Positions 41,003 through 50,171 of a DNA stretch of 64,000 nt are shown here, one piece after another. Under the pieces are notes generated by a model, which searched no databases, was not told the DNA's origin, and saw nothing but the letters and a program-made list of their open reading frames with translations. Numbering within the stretch: position 1 is the first letter of the stretch; every line of letters begins with the position of its first letter. A program made the position numbers and the translations under genes. This stretch comes from CAKUFA01 sp963646285 (GTDB taxonomy: Bacteria > Bacillota > Clostridia > Christensenellales > Aristaeellaceae): positions 1 to 64,000 of the forward strand of contig CAVIWF010000008.1 of assembly GCA_963646285.1 (NCBI GenBank). The letters run 5' to 3'.

Positions 41003-41401
41003 TCACGCCGTGCGGATGACGAGCACGGTGAGCACCAAAGACAATACCATGAGTATACCACCGCAAATCATCAGCATGGGCACATCGTCGTGCACGGGGC
41101 GTTCATTGCGGTATTTCAGGTACTCGTCCTTGGCGTGGGAGGATTTCATGGACCTGTTGGCAATCAGCCTGCGCAGCGATTTCAATCCCCAGGTAAAGGA
41201 AGTGAAAGCACGCATGTTGCCAAGGAGCCGAATCAATCCCCAAATGAGGAAAACGGATGCCTGAGCAAAGACCAGATCAGCAGCGAAGGTAAGAGGCGGA
41301 GACGATCGACGGATACCGAGATACACACCCGGGATGGCACCGATCACCAGGAGCACCAAAGCTGTCTTCCAGAACCTGCGCCATGGGTGACGCTGCTGCA
41401 T
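41003..41401 (-). CDS. DUF3899-like small membrane protein
   Basis: This 132-residue protein has three hydrophobic segments and a central soluble part, AFTSFTWGLKSL and KDEYLKYRNER, resembling DUF3899. Function is unknown. I chose the ATG at 41401, seven bases after GGAGG, over the longer frame beginning at 41422. It precedes oppA by 71 bp on the same strand and is the likely first gene of the opp transcript. Confidence 0.75.
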   Translation of the reverse strand: MQQRHPWRRFWKTALVLLVIGAIPGVYLGIRRSSPPLTFAADLVFAQASVFLIWGLIRLLGNMRAFTSFTWGLKSLRRLIANRSMKSSHAKDEYLKYRNERPVHDDVPMLMICGGILMVLSLVLTVLVIRTA

Positions 41402-41476
41402 GATTTGACCTCCATTCGGCAAAGGTTATAGGCAAAGCGGTCCAGTCATGCTGGCTGAACCGCTCTGTTCGTTACT

Positions 41477-41505
41477 ATCATAAACCATTTTGCGCATAAA
41501 TACAA
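41477..41505 (-). promoter_or_regulatory. Promoter of the DUF3899-opp operon
   Basis: Minus-strand TTGTAT (41500-41505), 17-bp spacer, TATGAT (41477-41482). Confidence 0.65.
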
Positions 41506-41925
41506 GTCTTTTTTGTATTTCGATTGTTCTCTTTTCTGAATTTCATTACGAAAGTGTTGCGACTTCCGTATAATCGCCATGTTGAACATGAACGGCAAAG
41601 GCAAGCGGTTCAATTACTTGACCTTTGCCATCCTGCTGTTTTCTCCTGAAATGGGCACTTTGAGCAAGCTGAAAAGGACGTCTTCCGATGGGGAACATTT
41701 CGAGAAAAATATGCAACATGCATAAATAAAAGCTGGCGGAAGCCTCCTTTTCAAACGGCAGAAAAATGGTAACGTTCGCTTTTCTGGCATTTTCAGGCTG
41801 GAAAGGCAATTTTGAAAAATTAAAAAACGAACATTGCTTTTTGAAATTGTTTTGATTTTTTGTGCGGAATATGATAGAATCAATTGATCCTTCATCAATT
41901 ATTATATATAAGGTGGCGATGAGTT
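41506..41925. other. Long intergenic region before lexA
   Basis: No credible gene. A TATAAT at 41568-41573 is followed by a hairpin GGCAAAGG/CCTTTGCC (41594-41601 with 41622-41629) and a T-rich tract, which could be a small RNA. Near lexA the DNA is AT-rich; GTTCG near 41778 and CGAAC near 41827 look like half-sites of an SOS box, but no full CGAAC-4-GTTCG palindrome was found. Confidence 0.4.
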
Positions 41926-42540
41926 GTGCAGCGGCCTCGTGGTGATAACCAGCAGCGCATTCTTGATTTCATTAAGTCGGAGATACAAACCAAGGGTTAT
42001 CCGCCCAGTGTTCGGGAAATTGCCAATGCGGTAGGGCTGAAGTCTACCTCTACGGTACACGGTCATTTGCAGCGCCTTGAAAAGCGTGGCCTGCTGCACC
42101 GTGACGCAATGAAGCCCCGTGCCATGGAAATTGTCGGCGACCCGAATTTCATCCGTAACGCTACGGTGGCTGTGCCTGTGGTGGGTCATGTTCAGGCCGG
42201 CGTGCCCATTCTGGCAGAGCAGAACCTGGAGGATTATGTTTCCATCCCTGAAGTGATGCTTGGTCGGGGCGATCATTTTATTTTGCGTGTCCATGGGGAC
42301 AGTATGATCAATGCAGGTATTATGGATGGCGACTATATTATTGTCCAGCAGCAGAACCATGCGTCCAATGGCGATATTATTGTGGCCATGATTGACGATT
42401 CGGCGACCGTGAAGCGCTTCTTCAAAGAAGATGACGGTACCTATCGTCTACAGCCGGAAAATCCCACGATGGAGCCTATTTACACCAAGGAATTGACCAT
42501 TGTTGGTGAGGTTGTCTCGCTTTTCCGGCTGATCAAGTAA
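41926..42540 (+). CDS. lexA: LexA repressor
   Basis: This 204-residue SOS repressor has an N-terminal winged helix (PPSVREIANAVGLKSTSTVHGHLQRLEKRG) and a C-terminal self-cleaving peptidase. The cleavage site is A91-G92 and the catalytic pair is S126 (GDSM) and K163 (TVKRFF). RecA filaments on damaged DNA trigger cleavage. The start is GTG at 41926 after AGGTGG. Confidence 0.97.
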   Translation: MQRPRGDNQQRILDFIKSEIQTKGYPPSVREIANAVGLKSTSTVHGHLQRLEKRGLLHRDAMKPRAMEIVGDPNFIRNATVAVPVVGHVQAGVPILAEQNLEDYVSIPEVMLGRGDHFILRVHGDSMINAGIMDGDYIIVQQQNHASNGDIIVAMIDDSATVKRFFKEDDGTYRLQPENPTMEPIYTKELTIVGEVVSLFRLIK

Positions 42541-42555
42541 AGCGGAGGTATCGAA

Positions 42556-43224
42556 TTGATCAGTGCTGAAGAACGGAAGCACCGTGTGGCCATTCCTACT
42601 TATAGTCTGGCAGAGGAATTAATCAGCTCCATTTCCCATGGGGTGGGGGCTTTGCTGGGCATTGCTGCCTTGGTGCTTTGTATTGTAAAAAGCTGCAATC
42701 CCTTTGATGGGTTCAAGCTTGCTTCTTCTATTGTCTTTGGCGTAACGACGGTGATTCTGTACCTGATGAGCTGCCTGTACCATGCGCTGAAGGTGAATCG
42801 GGCGAAGCGGGTGTTTCGAGTGTTCGATCACTGCACCATCTTTTTCCTGATTGCCGGCACCTATACGCCCTTTACCCTTGTGACCCTGCGTGAAAGCATG
42901 GGCTGGTGGCTGTTCGGGGTGATTTGGCTTATCGCCATTGTAGGCGTGGTGCTCAATGCCGTAAGCCTGAAAAAGTTCGCCAAGGTGTCTGTTGCCTGCT
43001 ACCTTGTAATGGGATGGATGGTGCTGTTTTCCTTCCCGCAATTAAAAACCTTGATGGATCCTCGGGGCATTAACCTGCTGCTGGCAGGGGGCTGCGTTTA
43101 TACGCTGGGTGCCATCCTGTACGGCATTGGCTCGAAAAAGAAGTTTTTCCATTCCATCTTCCATTTCTTTTGCCTTGGCGGCACCATTCTTCATTTCTTT
43201 GCCATTTATCTTTATGTCCTTTAA
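42556..43224 (+). CDS. Hemolysin III family membrane protein
   Basis: This 222-residue protein has seven membrane segments and the family pattern EELISSISHGVGALLGIAALV near the N-terminus and DHCTIFFLIAGTYTPFTL near residue 95; conserved His and Asp residues suggest a metal site. These PAQR-like proteins have unclear roles in bacteria. The TTG start at 42556 follows GGAGG, 15 bp after lexA, so it is probably co-transcribed. Confidence 0.9.
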   Translation: MISAEERKHRVAIPTYSLAEELISSISHGVGALLGIAALVLCIVKSCNPFDGFKLASSIVFGVTTVILYLMSCLYHALKVNRAKRVFRVFDHCTIFFLIAGTYTPFTLVTLRESMGWWLFGVIWLIAIVGVVLNAVSLKKFAKVSVACYLVMGWMVLFSFPQLKTLMDPRGINLLLAGGCVYTLGAILYGIGSKKKFFHSIFHFFCLGGTILHFFAIYLYVL

Positions 43225-43244
43225 GGAAAGGAAGGAATGCCTCA

Positions 43245-43742
43245 ATGCATGATACGCCTGCTTGGCCTCAGGAAAAAAGCGCACTGTATGCGCTCTTGAA
43301 AGAACAGCTAACCGCTTTAATGGATGGATGCACAAGCCCCATTTCCAGCATGGCCAACTGCGCTGCCCTGCTGTGGGAGGCACTTCCTGACATCAACTGG
43401 GCAGGATTTTATTTGCTGAAGGGTGATACACTGCTGCTGGGTCCCTTTCAAGGGAAGATTGCCTGCACCACCATTCGATTGGGTCGAGGTGTTTGCGGCA
43501 CGGCTGCCCTCCAGCGCACGGCACAGCTTGTGCCGGATGTGCACCAGTTTCCGGGGCACATTGCCTGTGACAGTGCATCCAATGCGGAAATTGTGCTGCC
43601 GCTGATTTTCGATGATACGCTCTATGGCGTAATGGACATTGACAGCCCTTCTCTCAATCGCTTCGATGAGGAGGATTTGCAGGGGCTGGAAGCACTTTGC
43701 CAGGTGCTTTCTCAAGCAGATTGGAAGGATGGTTTGCTTTGA
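43245..43742 (+). CDS. msrC: Free methionine-R-sulfoxide reductase (GAF domain)
   Basis: This 165-residue single-GAF-domain enzyme reduces free methionine-R-sulfoxide and helps in oxidative-stress repair. Typical blocks are INWAGFYLLKGDTLLLGPFQGKIACTTIRLGRGVCGTAA and HIACDSASNAEIVLPL, with cysteines in IACTTI, GVCGTA and HIACDS matching the catalytic and resolving positions. The ATG at 43245 overlaps nothing; its stop overlaps the next start by one base. Confidence 0.93.
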   Translation: MHDTPAWPQEKSALYALLKEQLTALMDGCTSPISSMANCAALLWEALPDINWAGFYLLKGDTLLLGPFQGKIACTTIRLGRGVCGTAALQRTAQLVPDVHQFPGHIACDSASNAEIVLPLIFDDTLYGVMDIDSPSLNRFDEEDLQGLEALCQVLSQADWKDGLL

Positions 43743-44245
43743 TGCAGCCAGCAATCAGCCTTCGCCCTTTCACAAGAAGCGAATACCATGATTTCTATGC
43801 CCACTATGTTCCGGATGCCGTCCTGATGACGGGACGCTACCTTTACTGCAAAGCCTATGCGGATCGCTGCTTTGACTACGAATGTGAACAGCAGCAATGG
43901 CACCCTGTTTTCGGCATTTTCCTAGGTGAACAGGATTGTATTGGGGCTTTGTCCCTAAAGATCACTGATGATGATAGCAAAGCCTGCGAAATCGGCATCA
44001 TTCTTCGGGATGACACCTGCAAGGGGCACGGCTACGGCACAAGGGCCATGCAGCAGGGCATTGCACTGGCCAGGGAAGTCTACGGGATCCGGCACATCTA
44101 TGCGGATACCTCCGATGCAAACGAGCGGATGAAGCACATCCTGACGAAACTGAATTTTCATCTGACTGCACATCACGTGATTACCTTAGGCATGGAACCG
44201 GAAGCGAATCTATTGCGTTATATGCTGGATGAAAAATGGGGCTGA
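43742..44245 (+). CDS. GNAT family N-acetyltransferase
   Basis: This 167-residue protein has the acetyl-CoA binding loop DTCKGHGYGTRAMQQGIALA around residue 100 and the C-terminal RHIYADTSDANERMKHILTKLNFH, typical of RimJ/RimL-like GNAT enzymes. The substrate is unknown. It starts within the msrC stop codon, so translation is coupled. Confidence 0.9.
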   Translation: MQPAISLRPFTRSEYHDFYAHYVPDAVLMTGRYLYCKAYADRCFDYECEQQQWHPVFGIFLGEQDCIGALSLKITDDDSKACEIGIILRDDTCKGHGYGTRAMQQGIALAREVYGIRHIYADTSDANERMKHILTKLNFHLTAHHVITLGMEPEANLLRYMLDEKWG

Positions 44246-44268
44246 GCACAACCAACGTGCTCAGCCCC
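44238..44268. terminator. Bidirectional terminator between acetyltransferase and EF-G paralogue
   Basis: A 12-bp perfect stem, GGGGCTGAGCAC (44238-44249) with 44257-44268, lies between converging genes and includes the acetyltransferase stop codon. On the minus strand it is followed by ATTTTTC. Confidence 0.85.
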
Positions 44269-44282
44269 TTCATTATTGCGGG

Positions 44283-46367
44283 TTAATCGTCGTCACTGTC
44301 GTCCTTCTTAGCGGCGGCAATGATCTTTTCAGCCACATTCGGCGGAACATCCTCATACCGTTCAAACTTCATGGTAAAGGAACCACGAGCCTGGGTCATG
44401 GAGCGAAGATCCGTTGCATACTTGAACATTTCAGACATGGGAGCTTCGGCTTCCACCTTCTGCATGCCGTCCACCTGGTTCATGCCGATGATCCGGCCAC
44501 GGCGCTTGTTCATGTCGCCCATGATGTCGCCCATGTACTCATCGGGCACCAGCACTTCCACGTGCATGATGGGCTCCATCAGCACAGGACCTGCATCCAT
44601 GCAGCCCTTCTTGTAGGCGATGCGTGCAGCCGTCTTGAAGGCCATTTCAGAGGAGTCCACAGGGTGGTAGGAACCATCGTACAGCTTGGCATGCACGCCA
44701 ACCATGGGATATCCGGCCAACACGCCGTGGGCCATGTTCTCCCGCAGTCCCTTCTCAACGGAGGGAATGAAGTTGCGAGGCACCACGCCGCCTACCACGG
44801 CATCCTCAAATTCGAAGTCCGTGCCGTTCAAAGAGGGAGAGAACTCAATCCACACATCACCGAACTGGCCGTGGCCGCCGGTCTGCTTCTTGTGCCGGCC
44901 TTCCACCTTCACAACCTTGCGGATCGTTTCACGGTAGGGGATCTTGGGATCCTGCAGCACGGCATTGGCGCCAAACTTGTTGGCAAGCTTGTTGCGGATC
45001 ACATCCAGGTGCATTTCGCCCTGACCGGAAAGCAGGGTTTCCGTGGTCTCCGTGTTCTTCTCCAAGGTGATGGAGGGATCTTCTTCCATCAAGCGAGCCA
45101 GGCCGGAGAAAACCTTGTCCTCTTCGCCTTGCTTGGCAGCATACACGGCCTTGCTCATGCACACCGGCGGGAAGGCAAGGGTGGGATACTGAATCGGTGC
45201 ATTGTAGTCTGCCAGCGTGTCACCGGTAGAGGTGAACTGCAGCTTGGACAGGGCACCCAGGTCGCCGGCATGAAGCTGCTGCTTCGCAATTTGCTTCTTG
45301 CCCCGGAGGATGAAGATGCCGCCGGTCTTTTCCGTCTTATCCTTGTTTACGTTATAAAGGATGGTGGAGCTTGTCAGCATGCCGGAGAAAATCCGGAACA
45401 GGGACAGCTTGCCCACGAAGGGGTCGGCGATGGTCTTGTAAATGAAGGCGGAGAAAGGCTGATCGTCCTTGCAGATACGCACCTGAGCTTCACCGGTGCG
45501 GGGGTTGAAGCCTGCATGCTCAATGCCGTCATGGGCAGGGGAGGGCAGGTACTTGGCCATCAAGTCCATCATGCGGGCAATACCGACGCCGGTCAAGGCA
45601 GATACGGCACATACAGGAACGATGCTGCCATCTTTCATGCCCTTGCGGAAGCCCTTGAGGATTTCGTCATAATTCAATTCGCCCTCGTCCAGGTACTTCA
45701 TCATCAGGTCATCATCAGCGGCGGCAGCCTGCTCGGTCAAATAATCAAAAGCCCGGTCTACCTTTTCCTTCATATTTTCAGGCATCGGCACTTCTACACT
45801 CTTCTTATAAGCGCCTTCGTAGGCCTTCTTTTCCAACACGTTTACAACGCCGCGGAAACTATCGCCGTCGCCAATGGGCATCAGCACAGGCACTACGCAG
45901 CTGCCGTGACGGTCACGCAGCTGTTGAGTCACCTTATCAAAGCTGGCGTGCTCACGATCCATCTGGTTCACAACAAACATACGGCCTACGCCGCTCTTCA
46001 CGGCATACTTAAAGGCCTTCTCAGCGCCCACGTTAAACCCGGTCACGGCGCTGACAACGATGCAGGCAGTTTCAACAACGCGGAGGGGACCGGTGGTTTC
46101 ACCGATAAAATCAAAATAGCCAGGAACGTCGATGATGTTGAGCATCTTGTCGTTCCAGTCAATAGGCGCACATGCGGCGCTGACAGAGCACTTCCGCTTG
46201 ATTTCTTCAGGTTCGAAGTCCGTCGTCGTCGTTCCGTCTTCGACTTTGCCCTGACGATCAATAATACCGGCAGCGAAGAGCATTGCTTCCGTTAAAGTCG
46301 TCTTGCCCTCGCCGCCATGTCCCATGAGGGCGATGTTGCGAATGTTTGAGGTCAAATAATCAGCCAT
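44283..46367 (-). CDS. Elongation factor G-like translational GTPase (paralogue)
   Basis: This 694-residue five-domain translational GTPase resembles EF-G but belongs to the divergent FusA-like group. The P-loop reads GHGGEGKTT instead of the usual GHIDHGKTT-type sequence, and the G4 motif is NQMDRE instead of NKMDR. Domain IV shows KKQTGGHGQFGDVWIEFSP. The C-terminus is acidic. It is not in a str operon, so it is unlikely to be the housekeeping EF-G; the group has been linked to ribosome recycling or unknown roles. AGGAGG precedes the ATG at 46367. Confidence 0.92.
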   Translation of the reverse strand: MADYLTSNIRNIALMGHGGEGKTTLTEAMLFAAGIIDRQGKVEDGTTTTDFEPEEIKRKCSVSAACAPIDWNDKMLNIIDVPGYFDFIGETTGPLRVVETACIVVSAVTGFNVGAEKAFKYAVKSGVGRMFVVNQMDREHASFDKVTQQLRDRHGSCVVPVLMPIGDGDSFRGVVNVLEKKAYEGAYKKSVEVPMPENMKEKVDRAFDYLTEQAAAADDDLMMKYLDEGELNYDEILKGFRKGMKDGSIVPVCAVSALTGVGIARMMDLMAKYLPSPAHDGIEHAGFNPRTGEAQVRICKDDQPFSAFIYKTIADPFVGKLSLFRIFSGMLTSSTILYNVNKDKTEKTGGIFILRGKKQIAKQQLHAGDLGALSKLQFTSTGDTLADYNAPIQYPTLAFPPVCMSKAVYAAKQGEEDKVFSGLARLMEEDPSITLEKNTETTETLLSGQGEMHLDVIRNKLANKFGANAVLQDPKIPYRETIRKVVKVEGRHKKQTGGHGQFGDVWIEFSPSLNGTDFEFEDAVVGGVVPRNFIPSVEKGLRENMAHGVLAGYPMVGVHAKLYDGSYHPVDSSEMAFKTAARIAYKKGCMDAGPVLMEPIMHVEVLVPDEYMGDIMGDMNKRRGRIIGMNQVDGMQKVEAEAPMSEMFKYATDLRSMTQARGSFTMKFERYEDVPPNVAEKIIAAAKKDDSDDD

Positions 46368-46554
46368 GATCCGTTTCCTCCTTGTTAGCATGGATTCCAT
46401 CCATGGGGTATAGAATAAATCTTTGACTTTTATTCATCGACACCATGTTGTTGTGAGGATTATAGCATAAAAGTGCCCAAAAGAAAAGCTTTGAATTGCA
46501 GCAAAGCTTATCTTTGGCACTTTTGTATAATGTTCGATTGTTTTATTTGGTTTG

Positions 46555-47337
46555 TTACATGCCAGAAACTACAGATTGCTGCCTTGCAAGCACCAGCAAC
46601 TCCGCCATGCAGGTATGATCCTCTTCTTTGGGGCTGCTGGTGAGCAGAACAACGCTGCCCTCTCCGCTGTTGCGAAGGAGCGCCTGCTTTTCCAGCACAC
46701 GCCGCAGCTGCTTTGCTGTGCCGCTGTTGCCGTCCATGATTTGCACATGACTTGGCAAAAGCTCTTTCAACAGCGGACGCAGGAAAACATAATGAGTGCA
46801 GCCCAGTACCACAGCGTCCACTTGTGCCAAATCGTAAGCAGACAAAACCTGCTGCAAATACTGCTTTGCCTCAGGAAAGTTCTTTTGCTCCACCAGTTCC
46901 ATTAAACCGGGGCAGGGCAGAGGAATGGCGCCTTCGCCGTAACGCTCCATCAGGGATTGGAATTTCGGCAGGCTCAGGGTGACGGGGGTCGCCAGCACAA
47001 GAATGGCACCTTCCTGCCGAATTTGGGACGCAGGCTTCAGGGCAGGTTCCATGCCAATGATTGGCAGCGTCATCTCCTGCCGCAGGGTGGCCGCCGCTAC
47101 GCTGGTTGCCGTATTGCAGGCAATCACGACTGCCTTTACATTCCTTGCCATCAGCTCGTTCATGACCTGGCGAACGCAAACCATAACTTCCTCAGGCGTC
47201 TTTGTGCCATAAGGAGCGTGGAGGGTATCCCCATAATACACGAAATGCTCGTGAGGCAGTTCACGCTCCAATTCAGCCAAGACGCTGATGCCGCCTACAC
47301 CGCTGTCAAAAACGCCGATGGGACTTTCTGCGTTCAT
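46555..47337 (-). CDS. murI: Glutamate racemase
   Basis: This 260-residue cofactor-independent racemase makes D-glutamate for peptidoglycan. The N-terminal PIGVFDSGVGGISVL and the two catalytic cysteines in VIACNTA and LGCTHY are clear. I chose the ATG at 47337, eight bases after AAAGGAGC, rather than the upstream in-frame ATG at 47358. Confidence 0.97.
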   Translation of the reverse strand: MNAESPIGVFDSGVGGISVLAELERELPHEHFVYYGDTLHAPYGTKTPEEVMVCVRQVMNELMARNVKAVVIACNTATSVAAATLRQEMTLPIIGMEPALKPASQIRQEGAILVLATPVTLSLPKFQSLMERYGEGAIPLPCPGLMELVEQKNFPEAKQYLQQVLSAYDLAQVDAVVLGCTHYVFLRPLLKELLPSHVQIMDGNSGTAKQLRRVLEKQALLRNSGEGSVVLLTSSPKEEDHTCMAELLVLARQQSVVSGM

Positions 47338-47525
47338 TTCGTAAAGCTCCTTTTGCAAAAATGGATAGCCACATTATAAGACCTTCCAAGGGGAAAAGCA
47401 AGCACCCGCATGGCGGCTTGTTTTTAAGTAATATTTGGTAAAATATCCTAGTGGCATTCAAAATGAAAGTATGGTAAAATACATTCGGTGCGGTTAAACA
47501 TTGATGTGGCAGGAGGGAAGACGAT

Positions 47526-48275
47526 ATGGCGGACATCACCATCCTGCCGGATGAACGAGTGGACGAGCTTCAATTAGCTGGCATGCATATTTTGCAGAAG
47601 CAGCGAGGTTTCCGCTTTGGCATGGATGCTGTGCTGCTGGCAGATTTCGCACGGATTGATGCAAAAGCCACGGTGGCCGACTTTGGCACAGGCACAGGGA
47701 TTCTGCCCATGCTGCTGTACGGACGGGGTAAAGGCTGCCAATTTGATGCGTTTGAGTGCCAAAACGATATGGCTGACATGGCGTCCCGTTCCGTGAAGAT
47801 GAATCAGTTGGAGCATGTCATCCGCATTCATGCCATGGATGTAGCTGCCGCTGCCGATGTGATCCCCCCGGGCACCTTGGATGCAGTAATCTGCAATCCT
47901 CCCTATGGCATCAGCGGTACCACCATCCCCAACCCGGATGACACCCGCTGTGTTGCACGGCACCAAAGGGAGGAAGGCCTCATGGGCTGGTACCGCATGG
48001 CCCATCGGCTGCTGAAGGGCAAAGGAAAGTTTGCCATGGTATACCCTGCTCCCCAAATGCTGCAAGCCATGAAAGAGCTGGAAGCAGCCCACCTGGCTCC
48101 CAAGCGGTTCCGCCTTATTTATCCCCGGGCAGATAAGCCGGCCAACTTGGTGCTGATTGAAGCACTGAAGGATGCACGCCCCATGCTGCACCCGGAACCA
48201 CCGCTGATTGTCTATGAACGGGACAATCAAATGACTGCTGAGCTGCGCCGAATCTATCATATTGAACAAGCCTGA
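47526..48275 (+). CDS. trmN6: tRNA1(Val) adenine(37)-N6-methyltransferase family protein
   Basis: This 249-residue SAM-dependent N6-adenine methyltransferase has the cofactor motif VADFGTGTGILPMLL and the catalytic NPPYG near residue 126. QRGFRFGMDAVLLADF near the N-terminus is typical of the TrmN6/YabB group that modifies a tRNA adenine beside the anticodon. AGGAGGG precedes the ATG. It stands ahead of a glycan cluster but is probably functionally unrelated. Confidence 0.92.
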   Translation: MADITILPDERVDELQLAGMHILQKQRGFRFGMDAVLLADFARIDAKATVADFGTGTGILPMLLYGRGKGCQFDAFECQNDMADMASRSVKMNQLEHVIRIHAMDVAAAADVIPPGTLDAVICNPPYGISGTTIPNPDDTRCVARHQREEGLMGWYRMAHRLLKGKGKFAMVYPAPQMLQAMKELEAAHLAPKRFRLIYPRADKPANLVLIEALKDARPMLHPEPPLIVYERDNQMTAELRRIYHIEQA

Positions 48276-48307
48276 TCCTTGTAAAACGTAACCCTTGGAG
48301 GACTGCT

Positions 48308-49099
48308 GTGAACAAGCATACCTTTGCCATTTGCGCCTATCAGGAAAGTCCCTATTTGGAAGCATGCATTCAATCCGTCCTTCCTCAGCGTGGAGAAAGT
48401 GATGCGATTGTGTGCACCTCCACGCCCAATGAAAGCATCCGCAGTTTGTGTACCCGGTATGATTTGCCCCTGTATGTGAACCCGGCTGCAAGCTCCATCC
48501 ACGGAGATTGGAACTTCGCCATGTCCCAGGCGGACAGCGAGTATGTTACGCTGTGCCATCAGGATGATGTATACGAACCGGGTTACGCAGCTGCCATGAA
48601 AAAGGCAATGGATAACGGCGGGTTTGAACTGTTCTTCACGGACTATTATGAACTCCGTGGTACGGAAAAGACGACCAAAGGCAAGCTGCTGCTGATTAAG
48701 CGCATACTGCAATGGCCCCTTCGCTTTCACTGCCTGCAAACCCGCCCCTTTGCCAAGCGTTGGAGCCTTCGCTTTGGCAACGGCATTTGCTGTCCATCGG
48801 TCACCTATCACAAGGCAGTGCTGCCCATGCCTCTGTTCCAAGCTGGGCTGAAAAGCAACCTTGACTGGCAAACCTGGGAGCGACTTTCCCACGGCAGGGA
48901 ACGATTCTGTTATTGTCCCCAGCCGCTCATGTGCCACCGCATTCACGATGACTCGGAAACAAGCCGGGTCATTGGGGCATCTCTTCGCACAGGGGAGGAT
49001 GAGCAGATGTTTCGCCTCTTCTGGCCGATGGGCATTGCCAAAGTCTTGGCGAAATGCTACAGCACCAGTGAAAAGAGCAACGACCTTTCTGCAACGTAA
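48308..49099 (+). CDS. Family 2 glycosyltransferase
   Basis: This 263-residue GT-A enzyme has FAICAYQESPYLEACIQSVLPQ as nucleotide-sugar fold start and a metal-binding region near VTLCHQDDVYEPGY where the usual DxD reads QDD. It probably adds a sugar to a surface polysaccharide on the cytoplasmic side. The GTG start at 48308 follows GGAGG. It is the first of five same-strand glycan genes. Confidence 0.88.
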   Translation: MNKHTFAICAYQESPYLEACIQSVLPQRGESDAIVCTSTPNESIRSLCTRYDLPLYVNPAASSIHGDWNFAMSQADSEYVTLCHQDDVYEPGYAAAMKKAMDNGGFELFFTDYYELRGTEKTTKGKLLLIKRILQWPLRFHCLQTRPFAKRWSLRFGNGICCPSVTYHKAVLPMPLFQAGLKSNLDWQTWERLSHGRERFCYCPQPLMCHRIHDDSETSRVIGASLRTGEDEQMFRLFWPMGIAKVLAKCYSTSEKSNDLSAT

Positions 49100-49111
49100 G
49101 AGGAGTATTGC

Positions 49112-49804
49112 ATGAAATTGATGCTTTTGATTCCGGCTTACAACGAGGAAGCCAATATTGAGCGGGTTGTCCGTGAAATCATTGATCATTATCCTCAGTA
49201 TGATTATGTGGTGGTCAACGACGGTTCCAAGGATCGCACGGCGGATATTTGCCGGAGCAATCGTTTCAACCTGTTGGATCTTCCGGTTAACCTTGGCTTA
49301 TCCGGCGCTTTTCAGGCTGGCATGCGCTATGCCTGGGAGCAGGGATATGATGCGGTGCTTCAGTTCGATGGGGATGGTCAGCACGATGCAGCGTTTATCG
49401 GTGCCATGGAAAAGGCCATGGTACAGGAAGACTGCGACATCGTTATCGGCTCCCGCTTTGTGTCCAAGCCGAAGCCTATGACCAGTCGGATGCTGGGCAG
49501 CAGGCTCCTGTCCCACGGGATGAAATTAACCACCGGCATGAAATTGACAGATCCCACCAGCGGTATGCGCTTATTCAGCCGCAAAATGATTCGGCAATTT
49601 GCCATGGGCATGAACTATGGCCCGGAACCTGATACCATCGCCTACCTGATCCGTGGAGGGGCAAAGGTAACGGAAGTTCAGGTGGAAATGCACGAACGCA
49701 TTGCAGGTACCAGCTACCTGAACCTGTCACGGTCTGTGCTTTATATGCTGAACATGCTGTGCTCCATTTTTGTCTTCCAGTTTGCACGAAAGAAGGAGGG
49801 CTGA
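49112..49804 (+). CDS. Polyprenyl-phosphate glycosyltransferase (DPM1-like, family 2)
   Basis: This 230-residue enzyme resembles dolichyl-phosphate mannose synthases: LIPAYNEEANIERVVREI, YVVVNDGSKDRT, and LQFDGDGQHD with the catalytic metal site. It would transfer a hexose to a polyprenyl-phosphate carrier. No membrane helix is visible, so the next small membrane protein (DUF2304) may anchor it. The ATG follows AGAGGAG. Confidence 0.92.
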   Translation: MKLMLLIPAYNEEANIERVVREIIDHYPQYDYVVVNDGSKDRTADICRSNRFNLLDLPVNLGLSGAFQAGMRYAWEQGYDAVLQFDGDGQHDAAFIGAMEKAMVQEDCDIVIGSRFVSKPKPMTSRMLGSRLLSHGMKLTTGMKLTDPTSGMRLFSRKMIRQFAMGMNYGPEPDTIAYLIRGGAKVTEVQVEMHERIAGTSYLNLSRSVLYMLNMLCSIFVFQFARKKEG

Positions 49805-49808
49805 TTCC

Positions 49809-50171
49809 ATGTCCGTAACCCTTCGCATTATTCTGCTTGCCGCCTCGGTGCTGACCTTTATTTGGGTGCTGAAGAAGATTCGCAATGCGCAGGTCGCCTT
49901 ACAGGATGCCGTTTTCTGGCTGCTGTCCTCCTTGCTGCTGGTCATCATGGGTGCTTTCCCGGATTTGGTGATTGGTGCAGCGAATCTGGTGGGTGTTGCG
50001 TCTCCTGTAAACTTTGTGTTCCTGTGCATTATTTTTGTGCTGCTGGTGAAGGTGTTTTTGATGAGCATTAAGCTGTCGCAGCTGGAATACAAGCTCCAGC
50101 GCCTTGTGCAGCACGACGCCATTGCAGAAAAAAAGCTTGAGGACAAGGAGTACCATGGCACAGAACATTAA
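49809..50171 (+). CDS. DUF2304 small membrane protein
   Basis: This 120-residue protein has three membrane helices and a C-terminal coiled segment (LSQLEYKLQRLVQHD), typical of DUF2304 proteins that accompany DPM1-like glycosyltransferases and presumably help localise them or move the lipid-linked sugar. It starts 4 bp after that gene and overlaps the flippase gene by 17 bases. Confidence 0.88.
   Translation: MSVTLRIILLAASVLTFIWVLKKIRNAQVALQDAVFWLLSSLLLVIMGAFPDLVIGAANLVGVASPVNFVFLCIIFVLLVKVFLMSIKLSQLEYKLQRLVQHDAIAEKKLEDKEYHGTEH

Noticed and set aside
41774..41840. An SOS box in front of lexA
   Set aside because: Only separate half-sites (GTTCG and CGAAC) were seen, not the expected palindrome with a four-base centre.
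41614..41898. A 94-codon frame on the minus strand upstream of lexA
   Set aside because: No ribosome site, low-complexity AT-rich composition and no recognisable features.
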